Below the pieces are notes generated by a model. The model was given only the letters and a program-made list of their open reading frames with translations. It searched no databases and was not told the origin of the DNA. From positions 248,001-312,000 of the forward strand of contig CAJPNK010000001.1 in assembly GCA_905372095.1 (NCBI GenBank): 64,000 bases of DNA, read 5' to 3'. Positions 58,591 through 64,000 of the stretch are shown piece after piece. Each line of letters starts with the position of its first letter. Within the stretch, counting starts at the first letter, position 1. The stretch is from Candidatus Saccharimonadota bacterium (lineage in GTDB: Bacteria; Patescibacteriota; Saccharimonadia; Saccharimonadales; Saccharimonadaceae). The position numbers and the translations under genes were made by a program.

Positions 58591-60030
58591 GTGGTGAAGA
58601 AAAAAATAGCAAGCTTTCTATCGGTCTTGTTTGTGGCGATAAGCCTTTTGTTTCCGGCGGTTGCCTGCGCTGATAGTCCAGCCAAGACTGTCCGGCTGAG
58701 GAGCGTGGAAGCAAGTAGATTGTCGCCGGCGGAAACAAAGTTCATGGCTTCGGGAAGATTAACCATTTCCGCTAGGGATGCTGGCTCAGAGATTCTCTTG
58801 GCATACAAGGGTTCAGGCAAAAAAGCGAATGGGCGCTTGGCTGATACCGGAAGCGACCAAAAAACAGCTATACCGTATTACGCGGTAGGAATTGTATTGA
58901 TTATACTGGGCGGCTACTTTGCTATGCGTAGCAAAAAAGGCTTTTTGGCGGTGCTCGTGGTGGCGGGCGTCGGCGTGTCAGGCTACTTCAACAACACCGC
59001 TTCAGCAATTATTACTAGTATTGGTTCAAGCGAAGTTATTAGCCTGAAGGATGGCGAAGAAATTACCTATACTCCAGCAGCGATCGACGGTTATCAATAC
59101 GCTGGCTGCGTTAAACTGGTAAATGGCGTGCCCGTGCCGATGACGCCAGATAATTCACCTGCGCCGAGCAATCCGTCAACGCCGCCAGTTGCTCCGCCGA
59201 TTACACCGCCTGCGCCTGCTGTTCCGGGTGCCGCCGCTAATAATGGCTTTACTCGCTTGGCTTTTGAGGATGATTTTACTTCAATTAGCACGATTGACAC
59301 TGGCAATACCGGCGCGCCAGGTTTCAAATGGTATCCAGCTGGAGTTCACAAGTGGGGCAAACCCGACACTCAGCCAAGCGAATACTCTGTGAATAATTCT
59401 GTGCTGCGGATTGCACCATCGCATAGTACCTACAATCGTAATTTCATGACGCGCGACCCAAATACTGGCGAAGGGCAATCATTTGGGCGCGGTTATTACG
59501 AAGTGCGGATGCGCGTCGATGCTGACGGCGTGCGCAATGTGCCGCCGGAAAATTCTTCTTGGCCGGCATTTTGGGCGCAGTCGAATCATATGCATCGTTT
59601 GAACCAGCGGCCGTATGTCGAGCTTGATATGGTTGAAATTATGCGCAAAGATGAGTTTCTGGGTACGCTATGGGCTCATCACGGCGGCCAGTTTGATAAA
59701 TCTTTAATGATTAAAAATCGAAAAGCCGATTATCGAAATTCGAACTATCATTCAGCGGATTGGCATACGTACGGTTGTTTATGGGACACAAACGGCGTTG
59801 AATGGTATATCGACGGCGCGTTAGTATTAAAGCAATATTGGGGAGAAAAGCGGAACCTCTTGGCGCCGAATGATCCGCAGCAAAATCCGGTAGCTGCCGA
59901 TGGCACTAATCCGACGCTTAGTAACCCGTTTGGACTGTTTGATTCTGAGACAGCGATTGACGTTATTCTGGGTACTGGAAAGACCTGGCCGATGGAAGTT
60001 GACTGGGTTCGGATTTGGCAGCACCCTTGA
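58591..60030 (+). CDS. GH16-family glucanase-like protein with internal LPXTG-like segment
   Basis: 479 residues. Signal peptide (MVKKKIASFLSVLFVAISLL...), short exterior segment, then GRLADTG (LADTG at 83-87), a membrane helix (94-112), RSKKG, and a second helix (118-133). A Pro-rich linker (about 190-225) leads to a concanavalin-like GH16 domain. The GH16 active-site pattern ELDMVE (E344, D346, E349) is present, inside the YVELDMVEIMRKDE segment. The family cleaves beta-1,3/1,4-glucans, agarose or carrageenan; the substrate is unknown. The first part looks like a complete small sortase-substrate protein fused ahead of an exported hydrolase. Starts are GTG 58591 or 58594. Confidence 0.85.
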   Translation: MVKKKIASFLSVLFVAISLLFPAVACADSPAKTVRLRSVEASRLSPAETKFMASGRLTISARDAGSEILLAYKGSGKKANGRLADTGSDQKTAIPYYAVGIVLIILGGYFAMRSKKGFLAVLVVAGVGVSGYFNNTASAIITSIGSSEVISLKDGEEITYTPAAIDGYQYAGCVKLVNGVPVPMTPDNSPAPSNPSTPPVAPPITPPAPAVPGAAANNGFTRLAFEDDFTSISTIDTGNTGAPGFKWYPAGVHKWGKPDTQPSEYSVNNSVLRIAPSHSTYNRNFMTRDPNTGEGQSFGRGYYEVRMRVDADGVRNVPPENSSWPAFWAQSNHMHRLNQRPYVELDMVEIMRKDEFLGTLWAHHGGQFDKSLMIKNRKADYRNSNYHSADWHTYGCLWDTNGVEWYIDGALVLKQYWGEKRNLLAPNDPQQNPVAADGTNPTLSNPFGLFDSETAIDVILGTGKTWPMEVDWVRIWQHP

Positions 60031-60117
60031 TAAAATCGACCAAGCCAGTATGGGATCTTTGTTGCGATTTTCGCTGGCAGCCTATAAAATAAAAGTATCA
60101 ATAAGCAGGAGGTTGGA

Positions 60118-60729
60118 ATGAAAAATTGGAAAATCCCAGCAGTCATCGGCGGCGTGGTATTGCTGCTAATAATGATAGTCGCTGGATCTTATAATAGCAT
60201 GGTGGCTAGCCGCGAGTCGGTTAATACGGCATGGAGCAAGGTTGAATCGCAATATCAACGGCGCAGCGACTTAATTCCTAATCTCGTGAACACCGTTAAG
60301 GGCGCGGCTAATTTCGAGCAAGAGACATTAACAAAGGTGGTCGAGGCGCGCGCTAAAGCTACGCAAATCAAAGTCGACGCCAATAATCCAGATGACATAG
60401 CCAAATTCCAGCAGGCCCAAAGCGAGGTTAGCTCGTCGCTCAGTCGGCTGTTGGCGGTAGCTGAAAACTATCCTCAGCTCAAAGCAACGGAAAACTTTAA
60501 GGATTTGCAATCGCAGTTAGAAGGTACAGAAAATCGTATAACTGTGGCGCGCAATGACTTTAATGACGCTGCTAGATCATATAACACGAAGGTTAAATCT
60601 TTCCCGACAAATTTGTTAGCGGGCATGTTCGGTTTCAAGGAGCGACCGTATTTTGAGTCGGACGCTGGCGCTAATAAAGTTCCGTCGGTTGATTTCAACG
60701 CAGCAAATTCAACCAAACAAGAAAACTAG
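60118..60729 (+). CDS. lemA: LemA family protein
   Basis: 203 residues: N-terminal membrane helix (IPAVIGGVVLLLIMIVAGSY), then the LemA helical bundle with NTAWSKVESQYQRRSDLIPN and NDAARSYNTKVKSFPTNLLA. Function poorly defined; it usually travels with a TPM-domain gene, as here (2-base gap). Ribosome site AGGAGG. Confidence 0.95.
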   Translation: MKNWKIPAVIGGVVLLLIMIVAGSYNSMVASRESVNTAWSKVESQYQRRSDLIPNLVNTVKGAANFEQETLTKVVEARAKATQIKVDANNPDDIAKFQQAQSEVSSSLSRLLAVAENYPQLKATENFKDLQSQLEGTENRITVARNDFNDAARSYNTKVKSFPTNLLAGMFGFKERPYFESDAGANKVPSVDFNAANSTKQEN

Positions 60730-60731
60730 AT

Positions 60732-61484
60732 ATGCGTTGGCGAAGCTCTGTAATCAGTTTAGCTGGATTGTTGTCATTGGCAGTGTTATTTAGCTGCCTG
60801 TTTAGTAACACGGCTTTCGCTAAACTAGAAGTGCCAGCTGCGCCGCCGCTTGAACGTCCTATAATTGACCAGACGGAAAGTTTGGCAAATGAAGATATTG
60901 ACCGCATTGCGCAGCTGATTAATGCTGAGCGCCAGAAAAAATCATTCCAAATCGGCGTGTTGATGATTTCGACGCTTGGCAGTGATGATAGTCTAGAGGA
61001 ATATAGCCTCAAAGTAGCCCGCCAATGGGGTGTCGGCGACAAGAAAAAGAGTAATGGCGTATTGCTGCTCATTGCCAAGAATGACCGTAAAATGCGAATC
61101 GAGGTCGGCAATGGTATGGAAGGTTCGTTAACCGATGCGCGAGCTAGCCAAATTATCCGTAACACAATCGCACCAAAGTTTCGCAGCGGCGATTATGCTG
61201 GCGGCGTTGAGGCGGGTGTCAAGCGAATTATTGATGCAGCAGAAGGCAGGAATCTATCTGACAATGATATAGATGGAGAGTCAATTGTTTCAATGTTATT
61301 TATCGTTATTTTTATTACTATCATAGTAATAGCTATCCTGAAAGGTAATGGGAGTAATGGTAGTCGTCGGCGGTATTGGTGGCTTGCTGGAGGTTCAGAT
61401 AGCGGCTCGTCAGGTAGCAGCTCGTCTGGCGGCAGCTTTGGCGGCGGCGGATTCTCGGGCGGCGGCGCCAGCGGCGGTTGGTAA
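60732..61484 (+). CDS. TPM-domain membrane protein (YgcG family)
   Basis: 250 residues: signal peptide, TPM domain (IIDQTESLANEDIDRIAQLI ... RKMRIEVGNGMEGSLTDARA), one membrane helix (IVSMLFIVIFITIIVIAILK), and a Ser/Gly-rich tail ending GGGASGGW. TPM proteins (PF04536) include a plant phosphatase, and the bacterial role is unclear. Co-transcribed with lemA. Confidence 0.9.
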   Translation: MRWRSSVISLAGLLSLAVLFSCLFSNTAFAKLEVPAAPPLERPIIDQTESLANEDIDRIAQLINAERQKKSFQIGVLMISTLGSDDSLEEYSLKVARQWGVGDKKKSNGVLLLIAKNDRKMRIEVGNGMEGSLTDARASQIIRNTIAPKFRSGDYAGGVEAGVKRIIDAAEGRNLSDNDIDGESIVSMLFIVIFITIIVIAILKGNGSNGSRRRYWWLAGGSDSGSSGSSSSGGSFGGGGFSGGGASGGW

Positions 61485-61507
61485 AATTTAACTTTCTGTA
61501 TTATAAT
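61478..61507 (+). promoter_or_regulatory. Promoter of the membrane protein at 61515
   Basis: TTGGTA (61478-61483, overlapping the TPM stop codon), 18-base spacer, TATAAT (61502-61507), 7 bases before the ATG. Confidence 0.65.
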
Positions 61508-61514
61508 TCTAAGT

Positions 61515-62303
61515 ATGCGTAAAGTTTTTGGGATAATTTTAGCTGCGCTTGTTGCAGTGTCGGCTGGGGGTTCGTTTGCTAGTGCAGCCGGTTATGTAAA
61601 TCAAGCTGATATTGATATAATTACCGCTTCGGATAAGGCGTATACAGATTTTATAAAATCGACAAATGACGAGAAATCCGTAACCAACGGCATGGTACTT
61701 GTTCAAGCTACAGCTGCGTCATCGGCATTCAGAAATGTTGCCAATCATAATTTTTCTTCCAAGCTAGGTGCTGAATATAGCAGGAAAGCGGCGGAAGTTA
61801 AAAAGTATGCCGGAGAAACCAAGGTGCTGCTCGACAAGATTGCTGCCGCTTTGCGCGGAAATGACTATAATAGAGCTAACCAATATTTGAACCAAATCCA
61901 GAACTCTGTCAAGAAATACTATGCAGCTATGGAAGGGATGAATAAAGCTGTTAGCGAGTCTAATTCGCATTCAGGAATTTTGTACTTGTCGGTGACAATT
62001 GTTGCAGCGGTCATAGCAGCCGGATCGTTTGTTTGGTTCGCTATTGGCAGAGGTAAGCAGTTGAGCCCTAGTCTTTTGGCGGCGCGTAAATCGGTTGCCT
62101 TTTCGTCATTAGCTCCGCTGATTGGCGCTGTTATCACGTATGTAACGTTTATATTAGCCAGCAATACTGGCGGCACTTACACGATTGCTTACGGTTTGAT
62201 TTTGATTGGTTCGGTAGTTTATATTCTTTCAGTTGTGCAATATATTAATCTAGCCAAAAAGACGCCAGCGGTACCGCCAGTCCAGCCGACTACTACAAAA
62301 TAG
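61515..62303 (+). CDS. Exported membrane protein of unknown function
   Basis: 262 residues: signal peptide (MRKVFGIILAALVAVSAGGS), a helical exterior domain of about 130 residues, then three membrane helices (ILYLSVTIVAAVIAAGSFVW, LAPLIGAVITYVTFILA, YGLILIGSVVYILSVVQYI) and a Pro/Thr tail. No family recognised. A downstream position between lemA/TPM and dnaK gives no functional clue. Confidence 0.7.
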   Translation: MRKVFGIILAALVAVSAGGSFASAAGYVNQADIDIITASDKAYTDFIKSTNDEKSVTNGMVLVQATAASSAFRNVANHNFSSKLGAEYSRKAAEVKKYAGETKVLLDKIAAALRGNDYNRANQYLNQIQNSVKKYYAAMEGMNKAVSESNSHSGILYLSVTIVAAVIAAGSFVWFAIGRGKQLSPSLLAARKSVAFSSLAPLIGAVITYVTFILASNTGGTYTIAYGLILIGSVVYILSVVQYINLAKKTPAVPPVQPTTTK

Positions 62304-62324
62304 ACAGTAATGCAAAAATCTAAA

Positions 62325-62351
62325 TTAGCACTCTTGACACCAGAGTGCTAA
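62325..62351 (+). promoter_or_regulatory. CIRCE operator 1 and promoter of dnaK
   Basis: Perfect TTAGCACTC-N9-GAGTGCTAA with consensus TTGACA (62334-62339) in the spacer, and TATACT at 62357-62362 after 17 bases. Predicted transcript start is at about 62369. Confidence 0.98.
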
Positions 62352-62369
62352 TTATTTATACTGAAATAG

Positions 62370-62396
62370 TTGGCACTCGACATAAAAGAGTGCTAA
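62370..62396 (+). promoter_or_regulatory. CIRCE operator 2 of dnaK, at the transcript start
   Basis: TTGGCACTC-N9-GAGTGCTAA, one mismatch from consensus. It begins at the predicted +1, so it is both a second HrcA site and a potential 5' hairpin in the mRNA. Confidence 0.95.
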
Positions 62397-62446
62397 AATG
62401 AATATAAGAAAAACCAGATGTGATCGAAACAAGAAAGGGGAATCAT

Positions 62447-64000
62447 ATGGGTAAAATTATCGGAATTGACCTTGGTACCACCAACAGCGCCTTTGCGTAC
62501 ATGCTGGCAGGTAAGCCAGAAGTTATCGCTAATGCTGAAGGTAACCGTACTACACCATCGGTGGTGGCGATTAATAAAAAGGGCGAACGCTTGGTTGGGC
62601 AAGTGGCTCAGCGCCAGCGCGTGACCAATCCAAAAAACACTATTTACGGAGTGAAGCGTTTAATTGGCCGTAAATTTAATGACAAGGAAGTTCAAAAAGA
62701 CCTGGATATCATGCCGTACCAGATTGTCAAAAAGGGTACTGGCGTGGCGGTCAAGATGGGCGACAAAGAATACACGCCAGAAGAAGTTTCAGCTATGATC
62801 CTCAGCAAAATCAAAGCTGATGCCGAAGCGTTCCTGGGCGAAAAAGTCACCGAAGCGGTCATCACCGTGCCGGCCTACTTTGACGATTCGCAGCGCCAGG
62901 CGACCAAAGACGCTGGTAAAATTGCCGGCCTGGAAGTTAAACGCATCATCAATGAGCCAACGGCTGCTGCTTTAGCGTACGGCCTGGAAAAAGGCAAAAA
63001 TGACGAAACCATCGTGGTGTTTGACCTCGGTGGTGGTACCTTTGACGTTTCCATCCTGGAGCTTGGCGACGGCGTGTTTGAAGTGAAGGCTACCAATGGC
63101 GACACCCACCTGGGTGGTGAGGACTTCGACAACATCATCGTTAACTATTTCCTGGATGACTTTAAGTCTAAAGAAGGTATTGACCTGCGCAAAGACAACG
63201 CGGCCATGCAGCGCCTGAAGGACGAAGCTGAAAAAGCCAAGAAGGAATTGTCGACAGTCACCGAATACGAGGTTAATATTCCGTTTATCACCGCTGACGC
63301 TGACGGGCCAAAGCACTTTGAGTTGAGCCTAACGCGGGCTAAATTGGAAGATTTGGTGAAAGATCTGCTAGCGCGCCTCGACGGCCCAGTTGAAAAAGCG
63401 CTCAAAGACGCCAAACTCTCTAAATCAGACATCCAAAACGTGGTGATGGTTGGCGGTATGACCCGCATGCCAGCAGTGGTTGAGCGAGTGAAGAAGCTGT
63501 TCGGCAAAGACCCAATGCAGGGTGTTAACCCAGACGAAGTGGTAGCTGTCGGTGCAGCTATTCAGGGTGGTGTGCTAGCCGGCGACGTCAAAGATGTGCT
63601 ACTGCTGGACGTAACACCATTGAGTCTTGGTATTGAGACAATGGGCGGCGTGTCAACCAAGCTGATCGAGCGCAACACTACTGTGCCGACCAGCAAGAGC
63701 GAAGTGTTCTCAACCGCTGCCGACAATCAGCCGCAAGTGGAGATTCACGTCTTGCAGGGTGAGCGCGAATTCGCCAATGACAACAAGAGCTTGGGTCGAT
63801 TTGTGCTTGATGGTATCGCGCCGGCACCGCGCGGTGTGCCGCAGATTGAAGTGACGTTCAATATCGACGCGAATGGTATCCTCAATGTCACCGCCAAGGA
63901 CAAGGGCACTGGCAAGGAGCAATCAATTACTATCCAAAACTCTGGCAACATGAGCAAGGAAGACATCGAAAAAGCGCAGAAAGAAGCCGAACTCCACGCC
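62447..64000 (+). CDS. dnaK: Chaperone DnaK (Hsp70), 3' end outside window
   Basis: 518 residues visible, from MGKIIGIDLGTTNSAFAYML (phosphate 1) through ITVPAYFDDSQRQATKDAGK, NEPTAAALAYGLEKG, VFDLGGGTFDVSILELG (phosphate 2) and VMVGGMTRMPAVVERV (adenosine). It continues into the substrate-binding domain (LLDVTPLSLGIETMGG). ATP-driven folding with DnaJ and GrpE encoded in the window. Ribosome site GAAAGGGG; 78-base leader with a second CIRCE. Codon use is strongly biased toward C-ending codons compared with neighbours, as expected for a highly expressed gene. The lid and C-terminus are cut off. Confidence 0.98.
   Translation, partial: MGKIIGIDLGTTNSAFAYMLAGKPEVIANAEGNRTTPSVVAINKKGERLVGQVAQRQRVTNPKNTIYGVKRLIGRKFNDKEVQKDLDIMPYQIVKKGTGVAVKMGDKEYTPEEVSAMILSKIKADAEAFLGEKVTEAVITVPAYFDDSQRQATKDAGKIAGLEVKRIINEPTAAALAYGLEKGKNDETIVVFDLGGGTFDVSILELGDGVFEVKATNGDTHLGGEDFDNIIVNYFLDDFKSKEGIDLRKDNAAMQRLKDEAEKAKKELSTVTEYEVNIPFITADADGPKHFELSLTRAKLEDLVKDLLARLDGPVEKALKDAKLSKSDIQNVVMVGGMTRMPAVVERVKKLFGKDPMQGVNPDEVVAVGAAIQGGVLAGDVKDVLLLDVTPLSLGIETMGGVSTKLIERNTTVPTSKSEVFSTAADNQPQVEIHVLQGEREFANDNKSLGRFVLDGIAPAPRGVPQIEVTFNIDANGILNVTAKDKGTGKEQSITIQNSGNMSKEDIEKAQKEAELHA

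Noticed and set aside
1..64000. CRISPR array
   Set aside because: No regularly spaced short direct repeats were seen; the repeats found are inside coding genes.

Overview
The window looks like a chromosomal piece of a Patescibacteria (CPR) genome, most likely Candidatus Saccharibacteria (TM7). This is inferred from gene content and protein style: small compact genes, a type IV pilus cluster, a reduced RecA/RecX/RuvABC repair set, lamin-tail and LPXTG-like surface proteins, and a serine recombinase of the TM7 type. UGA is a normal stop (many genes end in TGA), so this is not the UGA=Gly code of Gracilibacteria/Absconditabacteria. No database search was possible, so the taxonomy stays an inference.

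Layout. 1-8.2 kb: partial DsbA-like protein (- strand), CNNM/CBS protein, dnaJ behind a perfect CIRCE operator, a membrane protein, tRNA-Lys, comEC, yebC, a secreted lamin-tail/cysteine-repeat protein and ruvC. 8.2-15.5 kb: class A penicillin-binding protein, ruvAB, PH-domain protein, a pilin-like gene, recA and recX. 15.5-21.6 kb (- strand): PRC-barrel protein, a small membrane protein, and pilO-pilN-pilM-pilC-pilB. 21.7-31.7 kb: aspS, NUDIX, serine hydrolase, CYTH, HD, exported proteins, trmB, an HTH regulator, a ribbon-helix-helix-like gene broken by an in-frame TGA, a MazG-type gene and murC. 31.8-40.6 kb: a small conserved protein, tRNA-Ile2(CAT), a giant 1711-residue surface protein, a DivIC-like gene, tRNA-fMet, and an operon with a flavoprotein lacking its redox cysteines. 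40.6-45.2 kb: a decayed mobile element (DUF3800-like gene, LexA-like repressor, small proteins, a candidate structured RNA, a ruined serine recombinase) abutting elongator tRNA-Met. 45.3-51.4 kb: Y-family polymerase, tilS, ftsH, murJ. 51.4-56.3 kb: lepA (EF4) cut cleanly in two at a domain boundary by about 2.9 kb of cargo. 56.4-64 kb: guanylate kinase, CIRCE-hrcA-small membrane protein-grpE, a GH16 protein with an internal LPXTG-like segment, lemA, a TPM protein, a membrane protein, and CIRCE(x2)-dnaK, which runs off the right edge.

How it works together. The heat-shock genes dnaJ, hrcA-grpE and dnaK are scattered over 62 kb. They share one promoter design in which the -35 hexamer lies inside the CIRCE spacer, so HrcA should exclude RNA polymerase directly. 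Many genes have a TATAAT-like box only 6-9 nt before the start codon, which predicts widespread leaderless mRNAs. All three CAU tRNAs (Ile2, fMet, Met) lie within 13 kb of each other and near tilS, whose product must modify the Ile2 one.

The most unusual items are: the split lepA, with a degraded duplicate of its domain III inside the cargo and a palindrome-rich in-frame insertion in its G domain; the candidate pseudoknotted RNA at 43336-43474; and two surface proteins sharing an NGRLxxTG-like or GGRLxxTG-like sorting motif, one of which carries it internally.
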